Shown here: piece by piece, positions 24,956-35,905 of the stretch | Layout of the letters: the number at the start of each line of letters is the position of its first letter | How positions within the stretch are numbered: the stretch's first letter is position 1 | NCBI GenBank assembly: GCA_950295325.1 | Contig: OX485803.1 | Location: 44,903,554-44,967,553, forward strand | Direction: 5' to 3' | Source of the DNA: Polytrichum commune | Lineage: Eukaryota; Streptophyta; Polytrichopsida; Polytrichales; Polytrichaceae | Length of the DNA stretch: 64,000 nt | The notes under the pieces: generated by a model | What the model was told of the DNA's origin: nothing | The model's input: the letters and a program-made list of their open reading frames with translations, nothing else | The model's database searches: none | Position numbers and translations under genes: made by a program

Positions 24956-25272
24956 TCCAAAGTAGCCGGCTCACGTATCTCTAAGACAACTTGTGTGAAC
25001 GCCACTTTTATAAAACAGTTTCTTGACCAAAGTCTAAAATCTTTGTTTCAACTCACCAAGATTAGAGGTTCTGGCACCATTTTAAACACTCGAATGTCAT
25101 AAAGTGTCACCCAGATTAGAGGTTCTGACACCATTTTAGATGCTTGAATATCATAAAGTGTCAAAAGTGGGATGAAACTCCCTACCAAAAACATAAGTTT
25201 TTTGATATTCATGCGAACTCCAAAGATGGCAGCGCGGCTTGACTGTTAGTGTGCTTCATATCCTACGAGAAG
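24956..25272 (-). repeat. Family B repeat with an internal 54-bp tandem duplication
   Basis: It ends at TATCCTACGAGAAG, the reverse of the family B start. Inside, the phrase AGATTAGAGGTTCTG(G/A)CACC occurs at 25,059 and 25,113, the two halves of a tandem duplication. No coding potential. Confidence 0.5.
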
Positions 25273-25767
25273 AGCTAAAAGTGTCCGTTTAGGGCCCCCC
25301 ATACCTTTAAGTCACAGAGTGGGAGTTGGTAAGGAATCGTTTCGGAGGATATGGTGAAATGGGTACCTACTACTGCTGCCGATGTGGCGGCCAGGTGGAA
25401 GGAATTCAGGAGGGTTGACATTTTGGGATCTTTTGGTGCAGGGAGTGCTGGCGCAATTCGAGCAACAATCGGAAATTGGGAGGTGCACCTCGAGTCAGAA
25501 TCTCCTGCAAGTCGGACTAGATTTCAAAATTTCCTCTTCGCAGGGAACGGGGGGCACATCGACGTCGTTTGAGCCAGCTCTTCTGAATCAGTTTAGGTTT
25601 CGGTTACCAAGTTCGGAGACCCATCAAGTCTAGTTGATGAGTCCCACTTTACATTTTGGAGACGAACAAGAGTGAGTCTAGATTGATAGGGTTTAAGTTA
25701 GGCAAATCAAAGCCAAGCAAGGCAAGGGAAGACAAGGAAGTTTGAGTTTGAGTTTGAATTCATCAAG

Positions 25768-28001
25768 ATGGAGCAGCGGGAGTTAGTTGTGACGATCCTG
25801 TCTGCAAATAATCTGAAGAATGTGAAGTTATCAGGGAGGAAGATGAGTCCTTATGCGGTGGCATACATCTATCCCAAGGTCAAGGTGTCCACCACGGTGG
25901 CCGAACAAGGAGGGCAAAGTCCATCCTGGAATTGCATTTTGCATCTAAGTTGTGATGAGCGTCTGTTCCAGGCAGCCAATGCTCACATCACCGTGGAGCT
26001 TTACAACCATGGAAAATTCTCCAACAAGCTCATTGGGACTGCGTTGGTGCCGCTGTCTGCAGGCAAAGACTCCAGTGAAGGGAAGGCCAAGGAGTATCAG
26101 GTACGTAGCTTAGTACTTAGGTTTTGCTTTGCTTAATTTTTGCTTAGTTTTTGCTTTGTCCTAATCCTAAGGTATATGTGGCCCTATTGTATTGTGGGCA
26201 CTTCCACCTCCGCATACAGTAAGGACGGCTGGACCGGATCGGATTGAATATTGCCTGTCTCATATGGTTAGGAATTGTGATGAATTATGAAGATTTGCCG
26301 TTTCAAGTTTCAGAAGATTTGGAGTTGATGAGATGAAAAAGTTATAAGAGGTCAAAAGTGAAGGGAAGGAGAAGGAGTATCAGGAAGGTGGTACTTAGGT
26401 TTTGCTTAGTTTTGCCATAATCATAAGGAATGTGGCCTTATTGTGGGCACTTCCAATTCTGCATACAATTTGGTCTGTTGGATTGGATCGGGAATTGTCT
26501 CATTCGGTTAGCATTTGCGATGAATTATGAAGATTGCCGTTTCAAGTTTCAGAAATGAAGTTGAGATGTAAAAGTTATAAGAAATCAAAGTGAAGGAAAG
26601 GTAAATGAGTTTCAGGAGATTTGGTACTTAGGTTTTCCTCTGTTTTTGCTTAGTCTTAACCCTAAGGTATGTGGCTCTATTATGGGCACTTCCAATCCCA
26701 CATACATTTTTGCCCATTGTTTTGGATTGGGAAGTATTCATCCGGTTAACACCATGAGAATTGCCGCTTCAAGTTTCAGAATCGGAGGTGAATTGCAAAA
26801 AATTCAGGAGGTCAAAGTGGAGATTTGCATTCACTTTTAAGTCTGTTTGGTGCCTGTTCTCAATAACAAGCCTTTGTCACGTATACTATTTAAAATACAA
26901 GTGTTCGATTGAGAAGAGTAACCACATAATTAGGCCCACATACCTTAGAATCTGTGGTGACTTACCAAATAATGTGTCGATATGCAATTCCTCTTTAAAT
27001 ACATCACAGCAAATGCCAAATGACAAGCACGTTCTGAAACTGAACTCTCTGCTAGTTCGTGTGTTTGACATTTTCAATGGCATTCCTATATTCAGATTGA
27101 TTATGCGGTTCATCAATCCCATTGTGTCAGCTCACCTAACTTGCGTGAAATGCCATTACGAAAACTGGGAACCCGAGTAAAGAAAACCATTGAGATGTAA
27201 CTTGAATGCAAATAGTCAGAGTCAAACGCTGCACTTGATGATGTATGTCACAGCATCATCTTGCAACTTGACATTCACAGTGCCTTCAAAATATCTGCCA
27301 TCTTCTTATCAACATGTTAACTAGTGACAAGAAGAAAGCAGAAACTGCTATTCTGCAGGTTGTCTTTATTGAATTTGGAATGATTTTTTTTTGTTGTTGA
27401 TTTTGTTTTCCAGGTTATGAGACCCTCGAACAAGGCGCAGGGGATGCTGAACGTTTCTGTGATGGCAGGCAAGGTGGTGACTCTCGCACCTTCAGCTCCT
27501 CCACCAACTCCACAACCGGTTTTGGAGAAAAAAGAAGAGAGAGCCATGCCTTACTACCCAGTTGGGTACAACAACCAAGCTAGTGGCAGTCAACCTCAGT
27601 TTCCTTCTCAGTTACACCAACAACCTTACATTCCGCCTCCGGGGTACCAACCTCAATTTGCTCAGCAAGCATATTACCAACAACAAGCATACCAAAGACC
27701 TTACCAAAGCCGGTTTGGTGGTGGAGGTGGAGGGTTTGGTGGTGGAAGGTTTGGTGGTGGAGGGTTGGGCGCTGGTCTTTTGGGTGGTGCCCTCGGAGGT
27801 TTGGTTCTTGGATCTGCACTAGATGGAGGGTTTGGAGGAGGTGATTATGGTGATGGGGGTGGCGGTTTTGGTGATGGGGGTGGTGGTTTTGGTGATGGAG
27901 GTGGTGGATTTGGTGATGGGGGTGGTGATTTTGGTGATGGGGGTGGCGGTTTTGGTGATGGTGGTGGTGGTGGTGACTTCGGAGGCGGTGGTGATTTTTA
28001 G
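25768..28001 (+). CDS. SRC2-like C2-domain protein with Gly-rich tail
   Basis: The gene is join(25768-26100, 27414-28001), giving 306 residues. Exon 1 ends CAG|GTACGT and exon 2 follows TTTTCCAG, both phase 0. Residues 1 to about 125 form a C2 domain typical of plant SRC2 proteins (start MEQRELVVTILSANNLKNV; end KAKEYQV..SNKAQGMLNVSV), which bind membranes and respond to cold or Ca signals. The usual KMDVYA Asp is replaced (KMSPYA), so Ca-binding by that loop may be weak. Next come a Pro/Gln/Tyr-rich linker and, from residue ~212, a Gly-rich tail with a hydrophobic stretch (about 228-247, GAGLLGGALGGLVLGSAL) as in other SRC2 tails, then tandem GDGGGGF repeats. The upstream 25,640-25,767 GA-rich stretch is the probable leader. 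The intron carries a repeat-driven triplication. Confidence 0.92.
26075..26840 (+). repeat. Intron triplication that includes the exon 1 splice junction
   Basis: Three tandem units of about 283 and 232 bp each carry a copy of the exon 1 end (GGAAGG...GAGTATCAG at 26100, AAGGAGTATCAG at 26383, AATGAGTTTCAG at 26615). Each is followed by GTACTTAGGTTTT, AAGG(T)ATGTGG and the body of a family A element. In copies 2 and 3 the CAG is followed by GA, not GT, so these junctions cannot act as normal donors. Confidence 0.75.
26663..26947 (+). mobile_element. Family A element with clear terminal inverted repeats
   Basis: This is the most complete family A copy (285 bp). It starts TAAGGTATGTGGCTCTATTA and the reverse complement of its end reads TAAGGTATGTGGGCCTAATT, about 17 of 20 matching. 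It lies in the C2-gene intron and forms the last unit of the triplication. The interior has no coding frame, so it would be non-autonomous. The superfamily is not known to me. Confidence 0.7.
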
Positions 28002-28430
28002 AGAACTTCAACATAGGATTCCAGGCTGAGATCCATGTCTGGAATATGTAAATGATGGACTCAATTCCTTTGATTTTCAGTTGTGAAGAAGGGTCGGTGG
28101 ATAATAAGTACTCAATCTGCTGCCATTCCTGGCATGATTTGAGTAGTAGGATCAACTTGGATATGTATATATTCATGCCTTTGGAGGAGGATATGATTAT
28201 GGAGATGGTGGTGGTGGTGGTGGTGACTTCGGGGCAGTGGTGATTTTTAGAGAACTTCAACGTAGGCTTTGAGGCTGAGATTGAGGTTTGGAACATGTGA
28301 ATAGTGGATTCAATTCTTTTGATTGCAGGTGTTTGAATTTTCAGTGCTGATGAAGAAGGGTCGGTGGATTATGAGTACTGCAAATCCTGGCATGATTTGA
28401 GGGGTAGGATCAGCTTGGACATGTAAGTAT
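27826..28430 (+). repeat. Tandem duplication of the C2 gene 3' end
   Basis: The last codons, stop and 3' flank (27,826-28,170) recur at 28,178-28,430 with a shift of about 250-260 bp. Shared segments include TTTGGAGGAGG, GGTGGTGACTTCGG, GTGATTTTTAGAGAACTTCA, GAAGGGTCGGTGGAT and CCTGGCATGATTTGAG. The second copy of the Gly-coding part is shorter and out of frame, so it probably lies in the 3' UTR. Confidence 0.8.
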
Positions 28431-28871
28431 GTACTCCTGACGCTCTCTCTCTCTCTGAATACATTAATCAACAAGAGATGATGGTAATCATGGCTCTTGT
28501 CTTATGTTGCAGATTGAGCAATGCAAAGTGATCCTCAGGCTAGACTTTTGAGTTCTTCACAAGTCAGTGAGGGTTGTACTTTCTAAAATTGCAGACTCAA
28601 CACTTTGTAGAGAGTTTTACTGTCAATCTTTGTCTTGTCTTCTTTCTTCTGTGCTGAGCTAAGAAAGGGCCTGAACTATCCTAGTTCGGAGGATGAACTA
28701 TCTGATTCTTGGAACATGGAGCTTGTATGATGAAACAATCGTTGTTGTACATAGCTAGTGCATTTCTCAGTCGGTTGTAACACTTATGTAACATTGTGAT
28801 TGGCACTTCCTGCGCACTTGTGAGCTCCCATGTCCTTTGTAAGGTAGATGGTTTTAAACGATTACCTTTTT

Positions 28872-29110
28872 CAATTAGCCCACTTCTCCTAGGATGTTGA
28901 ACACACGATCAGTCCAAGATTAGCTAATCCAAATGGAGTCCATAGCCATTTTCCTTACAGTGTCTAAAAAAGTTCCTACGAATATCTTACTCATTCTCAG
29001 ATTGAAGATTGTCTCCTTGAATGTTTATATAGGTCCCCCACAATTATAATGATTATTTACCTACAATAATTAACAACATTTGAGCACTATTATGTGGATT
29101 CATTCTTCAT
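28872..29110 (+). repeat. Family B repeat copy
   Basis: It shares the order CAATTAGCCC, TTCTCCTAGGAT, CAGTCCAAGAT, CCATTTTCCT, GAATATCTTACTCATT with the copy at 13,090. No gene. Confidence 0.55.
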
Positions 29111-29245
29111 TACATCTGCACACTACAACGATAGTGGTATATCTGCTCTTGCAAAAAAGCTACATCACATCACATCACATCGATTGGAGCCTAGAAATGT
29201 TGTTGGGTTTGTCTGTCATTAGACTATCAACTTTGTTCTATGACT

Positions 29246-29625
29246 TAAGGTATGACCCCATTGTGGGCACTTGTAACTGCACATACAGTTTTGGCTATTG
29301 GGTTGGATTGGGGATTGTTTCATCCGGTTAGCAATTGAGAACCACGAAGAGTATGACTTCTAGTTTCAGAATGAAGTTGAGATGCAAGTTGTATAACATG
29401 TCAAAATGAAGATGCTCTTTCTCTTTAAGTTCCTACTTAGGCTAGGCTCTCCTGCTTGTGTAAAATGTAGAATCTAGAACATGGTTAACATAATTTGAGC
29501 ACGTAATCCAATCTCATCTTAACAAACGTATCATTCTGATGCCCGCTTTTTCTCTACAAGCCTTGCAATATACCACTCAAACATAGCTGTCCAATTAAGA
29601 CGACTAATGACATAAGGCCTGACTG
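29246..29625 (+). mobile_element. Family A element copy
   Basis: It starts TTAAGGTATGACCCCATTGT, continues with GTGGGCACTTGTAACTGCAC, ACATACAGTTTTGGCTATTG and CATCCGGTTAGCAATTGAG, all matching the intron copies. The right end (CTAATGACATAAGGCC) is degenerate. Confidence 0.6.
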
Positions 29626-29759
29626 CAACTATTCACTATGATATTGACTCTTTGATAAAAACTTGGTCATTTAGTGGAAAAAATCTTCTTTTTTCGGCTT
29701 TGTCTATCCAATGACTCATCAACATTGCAATGGGAAGTGCTTGACTGGGCTGCTATGCC

Positions 29760-29812
29760 ATGTATGCTGAAGAAAAGTTGGTAAACAACATCCAGGGGTC
29801 CAAAGATGCAAA
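29760..29812 (-). pseudogene. Fragment of the TBL last exon (left piece)
   Basis: The sequence GTATGCTGAAGAAAAG...AACAACATCCAGGGGTCCA matches the 3' end of the TBL last exon at 36,293-36,345 (GTATGTTGTAAAAAAG...AACAACATCCAGAGGTCCA). The homology stops at GATGCAA and resumes at 35,851 beyond the copia element. The piece is too short to encode anything. Confidence 0.55.
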
Positions 29813-30361
29813 CCTTGGACAACTAACTAAGTGGGCAATTATTTAGCTAGCTTAAGCTCTAACTAGCTAAAGTTATGTAGGAATTTGGTGTTTCAAAACA
29901 ATACCTAGTTAAACTAAGTGCCATAAATTGGGCGAGGAAAGTTAGCTAGTTGAAGTTAGTTAATAGCTAGTTGAATTTTGAATGTGATCTCAATGGAATG
30001 ATGATGTCATTGCACCCAAACGGTCATCTCTTAGATCTGGACTCATTGAATCAGTGATGTTTTTGAAATTGAGCATGAGCTTGATTCCTAATAATTCAGT
30101 AGATGTCACAGAATCTTTGATTTGAAATACCTTGATTCCATCTCATATTGATTTGCCAAATGACATTGACAATTCCGATGATGATGAAGGACATGATGAA
30201 GAAGATGATGATGTATTATCATTGCTATTTAAAATGAGGAAGCCAACTATACGTGTTGATTTTAAGCCTTTCAATTTTTTTGTGCAACAACATGAAAATA
30301 CATAGCCAACCGAAAGCAATACAACCAAATATATGTTGTTTGATTTCCTTTGAATGGATTA
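29813..30361. other. Left flank between the TBL fragment and the copia element
   Basis: AGCTAGCTAA/AACTAGCTAA motifs recur (29,846-29,980), as they do at 35,750-35,815 on the far side of the copia element. This suggests both flanks belong to one older element into which the copia inserted. A short Asp/Glu-rich frame (about 30,150-30,300) is of unknown meaning. Confidence 0.4.
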
Positions 30362-30632
30362 TGTTATGGAGAAGGACAGGTAGTGTTTATGGTAGACAAA
30401 GATACGAAGCATGAGTAGATAGAATTCTCCATATGCTGAGAGAGGCGGGAGGTTTAATTTATGTAAAATATGAAATGTCTTAATAAACTGACAAGTGTCA
30501 CTACCTATTTCTATCTACTAGGGTGGTGCAACCTTCCTTTCCTAACCTTGGATCTTCTCATAATGGTACGTTTAGCTACCTAGTAATGGAGGTGATCTCT
30601 TGGTTGCTGTGCTATTATACCAGTCACAACAC
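30362..30632 (-). repeat. 3' LTR of the copia element
   Basis: On the plus strand it runs from TGTTATGGAGAAGGACAGG to CAGTCACAACA, so TG...CA ends are present. It is near-identical to 35394-35662, with differences scattered along the length, indicating an old insertion. Confidence 0.9.
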
Positions 30633-30719
30633 TCCTCTTCAACATGAAATAACCTCATTAAAAACTTTATCAAGTAAAACCATGTGGGATAAAACCTTGA
30701 TAAAGAAAAGAATGTTGCT

Positions 30720-30974
30720 TTAAGAAGAGATGAGTTCTTGTAATGATTTCATGTCTGCTGTACATATTAACTTTTTATATTTGTAGGTAGGCATTGCCTT
30801 AGTTAGCATATTTGCAACATTATATTCTGATTCTATCTTTCTAGTTTTTATTTGCCCTTTCTCAACTAAATCTTGTTTGTAACTAAAAATATGAGGGCTA
30901 ATATGCTTAGTTCTATTTGTTTTGATAAATCCAGTTGTCATTTGTCTAATGCATGATGCATTGTCCTCATACAT
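30720..30974 (-). pseudogene. Copia RNase H remnant
   Basis: The frame (85 codons) starts MYEDNASCIRQM and contains TKHI, a central GQIKTRKI and LTKAMP, the usual C-terminal part of copia RNase H, which degrades the RNA strand of the RNA/DNA hybrid. The upstream part is separated by stops and frameshifts. Confidence 0.8.
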
Positions 30975-31289
30975 GATTGTTGGCTAGTCATTTGTTAGAA
31001 TTTTGCATTGCTTGGTAATGATTACCTCCATCGTTTTGAGCCATATATCTTCTCTAGCTGCTTCATGAAATGCGAGTAATTTTGCATGGTTAGTAGAGGT
31101 GGCAATAACTGTGTGTTTTACTTCTATAAGATGGGTACACCATCTCTATGGAAAATGTATCATGTCTGTAATTTTTCTGTAATTTCGTCAATCTTAAATC
31201 TAGAATCCGCAAATCCTGTAATTTTTGGATTCTCAGTCTTTTTGTAGTGTAGTCTAAGATCTTCTGTACCTCGTATGTATCGCATCAAA

Positions 31290-32100
31290 TACTTTACTCC
31301 ATTCCAATATTTTGCAGTTCATTTTTTACTATGCCTTGCCAAGATATTTGTGGTAAAAACAATATCTGGCCTTGCATGAGTGGTAAGATATGTAAAGGCT
31401 CCAACTGTTTTTATCTATGATCTCCTCCTCTTCCTCACAAGGATGGTAAGGGTTATCGTAGGTTTTATTACGTCCAATCATAGGGGCAGATAATGGATGG
31501 GCTTGATCCATATTAAAGGTTTTAAGTAGTTTGTGGACATAGGCTTGTTGGTGTAGTAGGATACTGCAATTAGGAAGATGATGGACCTGAAGACCAAGAT
31601 AGAAAATGGTTCTGCCAAGAAATTTCACGTCAAAATACTGAGTTAGTAATTGCTCAGTATATTGGCAAATGTTAGATATGCTAATAACATTAAGATCATC
31701 AACATAAACAACTACAATGACAAATCCAACAGAAGTAGAGTAAGTTAAAATGCAGGGAAAAATAGAGTTATGTGTAAAACCCTTAGAAATCAGAAAGTTA
31801 CAAAAATGATGATATTAGGTATGACCAACCTGTTTAAGGCCATATAATGCCTTAAGTATCTTAAGGCCAGTGTATCTACTAGGGATAGAAGATGGAATAT
31901 GAGGAAGAAAACCAAGAGGAGGTAAGAAAAAAAGTATGGTAACCAAGATACTGTGTAGATAGGTGGTAACAACATCAAATAAGTGTATATGAAGTGACAA
32001 TTACATTGTAAAGGCAAGAATGAATCGAAAAGATGTTGTATTTATAACTGAAGAATAAATCTGATAAAAATTAATCCCTAGTCGTTGAGAAAAAACCTTG
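31290..32100 (-). pseudogene. Copia reverse transcriptase remnant
   Basis: Recognisable pieces are LKALYGLKQ (about 31,820-31,850), the catalytic YVDDLNVIS (about 31,685-31,712) and FYLGLQVHHLP with AYVHKLLKTFNM (31,500-31,620). They lie in different frames. The YVDD catalytic motif itself is intact. Confidence 0.85.
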
Positions 32101-32788
32101 TGCTACCAATCACACCTTATAACGAATGGTATTCTCTTGTGCATCAATTTTATGAATAAAAATAAGCTTATAACCAATAAGTGGCTTCAATAAATCTATA
32201 TATAGAGAGAGAGCCAAAAACTTAATTCTTACGTAGAGATGCGTATTCTGCCTCTAAAGTAGTCTGCCATTTAGACCAATCAAGTCGGGATTGAGCTTCA
32301 ACCAAAGAAGTGGGATTAGAATCAAGGATATGAATTAATGTGTCTGAAATAAACAATGCATGAGGTTTTGGATACTTTTGATGAGTAATAGGTGTAGGAG
32401 CATATCGTTTCTGAGGTAGAACATTTTATGTGCCAGGAAGAGAATTTATAATAATACGAGAACTTGATATAAAACCATCATGACTACTTTTTGCCATGAT
32501 TTTGAAATGTAGTAGTTTTGATATTTCAATGTTGGAAAGGGATGTAGGAGGATATGGGTCAAGGGTGAGTGTCTCTGGAGTAGTAAATATGAGGGGTGGA
32601 AGAGATGAAGATGATGATAGACGTGGAAAAATGATCTCTATAAATTTACAATTCGCAAATTTAGTTTTAAAAATGATGCTTGTTGAAAGAATAAGGTAGT
32701 GTAAAATGGAAGGAGAATCAAATCCAATGTATATACCTTCTTGGCGATGTGGTCCGATAGTAGGTCTTTTAGATTCAGGTATAGATAC

Positions 32789-33836
32789 CTAGACTTGATA
32801 TCCGAATATATAAATATAAGATATATGTAAGGGGTGGCTAAAGAGGAGTTCGTGTGGGGTTTGAATATTCAGAAGGGTTGGGCGTAATATAAAGAATGCA
32901 GCTACATGTAAAACAACATGACCCCAAAGAAAGAAAGAAAGATGAATATAAAAAAATGATCTAATAACAAACTGAATCTTTTTAATAAAAACCTCAGCTA
33001 ATCCATTATGAGAATACTCACAGGGGACAAAATATGTCAAAGAAATTCCTGTGGCGGTACAATAATTCTAAAAAACGTGAGATTTGAACTCTTGGACATC
33101 TTTCATACGTAGATATTTAATAGGGTACTCTGGAAAATAGTTACGGTAATGTAATATAATAACAAGAAATTTAGGAAAGACCATATTACGAGTGGGGAGT
33201 AGAGATTTTTCGAGATGGCTTCTTGAGGTGTCAATAAGAATGGAATAATAACGAAAACACATGAGGGAGAATAATGAGACTGCAGATGTCACCATGAAGA
33301 AGATAAAGAGGTGAAGTTAGTTCACTAGGAAGTTTCCATCTGAATGGTCTTTTAATAAACTTACATTGGATACAAACAATACAATAATGAGTTTTTAATA
33401 CATTTCAAGTAGTCAAAGCATTACATGTTATAAGGGGTAATATCTGGTGAAAGACTGTCGTGATTGGATGTCCCAATCTTCTGTGCCATAAATTAAGCTT
33501 GGCAGTTGTATCAACAGATACATTCGTCGCCATGGTGCGGCTTCCCGCTTCAGGGTCCTCTGCCCAAACCGCGAGGCACACCTCTTTCGCTTCTGTTTTT
33601 GAGATGTGGCTAATTGTTATTGGTTTTATAACAATCTTGTATAGGCCGTCGTCTCTTGCATGTGTGGTGGCAAAGTATCTATATCCTTGCCTAAGCTCCA
33701 GAGCCTCTTCATTGTTTTCCAACGTAGTGGAAACATGACTTTCACTTGCTTGTAAGTCTCGGTAGCTCATCAGGCTACGAGATGCATTTGAAGCAAACAT
33801 TGCTCTATTACATACGAGGGGGAACCTCTCGCACAT
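32789..33836 (-). pseudogene. Copia pre-integrase and integrase remnant
   Basis: LNLWHRRLGHP (about 33,470) is the gag-pre-integrase HH motif that precedes copia integrase. The later stretch with YSHNGLAE, FLWGHVVLHVA and TPHELLF matches the C-terminal half of the integrase core, with many changes; the usual QNG has become HNG. Stops separate the parts. Confidence 0.8.
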
Positions 33837-34005
33837 AATTATTGTTGCCTAACTTTCCCAAAATTTGATATTTTGGCTTTCGGCCATTGTAACAATTTTA
33901 CAATGCTGCCAGGATGTTTGCTTAGCTGAGAAATTGAAAAACTTGGGTTTGTTTGTATAGTATGGGTAGATGCGTTGTGTAGGAGAGCTATGTGACCATG
34001 AAAAA

Positions 34006-35020
34006 TCATATGATTTTTGACATCCGGGTTAAAGGATGAAGGGATGTCAAAATTGTAGGTTTTCCGAAACTGATTTCGGAGTTTCTGCGATTCCTTATAC
34101 ATTTTTCTACGAGGTAGGATGAAGCGCGACATTCTCTAGCGAAATGGCCATTCCTTTTGCATTTGTGATACATACCCTTCACTGACTTAGGAAAGAAGGG
34201 TTTAGGCTTATGGGACATCTCCTGTGTCATATACGTGAAAACCTTGAATGAAGGTTTTTGAGAAAAAATTCATGGAAGATCGGCGTGATGCCTTAGCAAC
34301 GTGCACTTCAGATAAGATCTGTACAGTTGCGTAGACTTCTCAAATTGCAATTACAATTGCATGAACTTCTTGAGCTGGGCGTGCCTCGACATTCTTGAGT
34401 AACAACTGCTAATGTTTTTCTGCAAGGAGAAGATGAGACATGAGATGTAAGTGTTTTTTGAATTTCATGTTCCTATATTGCTGAGACAATATAGCTATAG
34501 CCGGGGGGAAGGTAGATAATGTCTTCTCAATGAGTTCAAATTCTGTAATAGTTTGTCCGCAAAGTTGGAGCTGAGCTGTGATACGATGTAGCTCGGAATT
34601 GAAAGAGATGAAATGAGGGAAATCCTACACTCTGAGATTTATTCAATTGGTGCGGGCTTAAGGCAGGAAGAAAACTTGCTGGTGACGAAAACGCGCATAC
34701 AGTTAACTCCAAAGGTCAGCTGGATCATCAACCAGGATATACCGCAATCGGAGTGAAGGAGCGAGATAGCGGCACAAGATAAGTTTAGCTTGCCATTTGC
34801 ATACAAGGGGAAGGTCAACAACTTCTTTAACATTCAAAGTACTCGCCAAGTTTTCAGCGGATAAAACGGTCTTAGCATCGTTCAACCAATCCAGAAAGTT
34901 AGATCCGTTTGAATTTAAAGAAATAAAGAATAAGGGTTGAAGGCGAGAGTCCAGAGAGAAAATCTGTGTAGACATTACTACAAGGTTATCTAAATTTTGT
35001 GGAATAAGACTCGGTGCCAT
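34006..35020 (-). pseudogene. Copia gag remnant
   Basis: A frame from the ATG at 35020 carries ISLNSNGSNFLDWLND, a copia gag-type N-terminal motif. The nucleocapsid knuckle lies near 34,150-34,200 (YHKCKRNGHFAREC). Its first Cys of the CX2CX4HX4C pattern is Tyr, so the zinc site is damaged. The parts are in different frames. Confidence 0.75.
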
Positions 35021-35393
35021 AAAGGAAGAAAGACACATGTGTAGATAGGAAGAAAAACAGATGCAAACTGTAGGAGATACAACAGAAAATAGATAAAACT
35101 GTAGTACGAACAAACACAACTGTAGCTATGACGCAAACAACTGTATATACAACAGATACAACATAGTGTTGACACAATAGCTATGACGCAGACAAATTTT
35201 AGTTAGGAGTACTTTGGCGTCAAATAGCAATAGACTACGACAATCTAAGAAAACTCAAGATATCTAAGAGCTGTTTGAGAGCTATAGAACCCAAGCAGTA
35301 AGACTCAAGCAGATAGGATTTAATCTATGGAAGGGCAGCAGACTGAAGATCGGAGGAAGTTGAAGGAGGGCAAGAACGAAAGTGCTCATAAAG

Positions 35394-35662
35394 TGTTATG
35401 GAGAAGGATAGGTTGTCCTTAAGGTAGACAAAGATACGAAGCATGAGTAGATAGAATTCTCCATATGCTGAGAGAGGCATGATGTTCAATTTATGTAAAA
35501 TATGAATTGTCTTAATAAACTGACAAGTGTCATTACCTATCTCTATCTACTAGGGTGGCGCAACCTTCCTTTCCTAACTCTGGATCTTCTCATAATGATA
35601 CGTTCACCTACCTAGTAATGGAGGTGATCTCTTGGTTGTTGTGTTGTCATATTGTTACAACA
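35394..35662 (-). repeat. 5' LTR of the copia element
   Basis: On the plus strand it runs from TGTTATGGAGAAGGATAGG to TATTGTTACAACA. It pairs with 30362-30632. The element promoter and transcription start would lie here, firing towards lower coordinates. Confidence 0.9.
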
Positions 35663-35850
35663 AATTTCTCTTTGGTTTAAAATGAATATGCATGTTACAA
35701 AACTTTTTAATGAGTGAAAGCTAAGTGCAAATGAGAGTTCCGGAAAAGTTAGCTAGCTAAAACTAAGGAAGAATCCTAGGTTCAGTGAACCTAGCTAGCT
35801 AAAGTTAAGTGACAATAAAAATTTAATTAGGTGATGCTAGTTGGCCAGCT

Positions 35851-35905
35851 GTCCAAGGTGTGTAGTAATGTAAGCAATCATTGGCATTGTGATGGCATGA
35901 AAGAA
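35851..35905 (-). pseudogene. Fragment of the TBL last exon (right piece)
   Basis: GTAATGTAAGCAATCATTGG and CATTGTGATGGC match 36,343-36,374 of the TBL exon (ATAATGTAAGCAGTCATCGG and CCTTGTGATGGC). It continues the homology broken off at 29,812. About 14 bp (GTCCAAAGATGCAA / GTCCAAGGTGTGTA) are shared by both pieces, as expected for an insertion with target duplication. Confidence 0.55.

Larger units (their letters stand above)
30362..35662 (-). mobile_element. Ty1/copia LTR retrotransposon, degenerate
   Basis: The element is about 5.3 kb and reads on the minus strand. Two LTRs of about 270 bp delimit it. In transcript order the interior gives gag (35.0-34.0 kb), gag-pre-integrase and integrase (33.8-32.8 kb), reverse transcriptase (32.1-31.3 kb) and RNase H (31.0-30.7 kb), the copia order. 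A purine tract (GAAGAGGAG, plus-strand complement at 30,633-30,641) sits directly before the 3' LTR, as a polypurine tract should. Frames are broken in many places, so the element is not autonomous. Flanking 5-mers GATTA and AATTT match at only 3 of 5 positions; the target duplication has decayed or is not at this exact boundary. Confidence 0.9.

Noticed and set aside
25351-25572. 73-codon frame just upstream of the C2 gene
   Set aside because: It looks weakly protein-like but has no recognised family and lies in a GC-richer promoter stretch; chance is likely.
27580-28296. 238-codon minus-strand frame with many His residues
   Set aside because: It is antisense to the Gly-rich repeats of the C2 gene; the His runs are complements of GGTGAT-type repeats.
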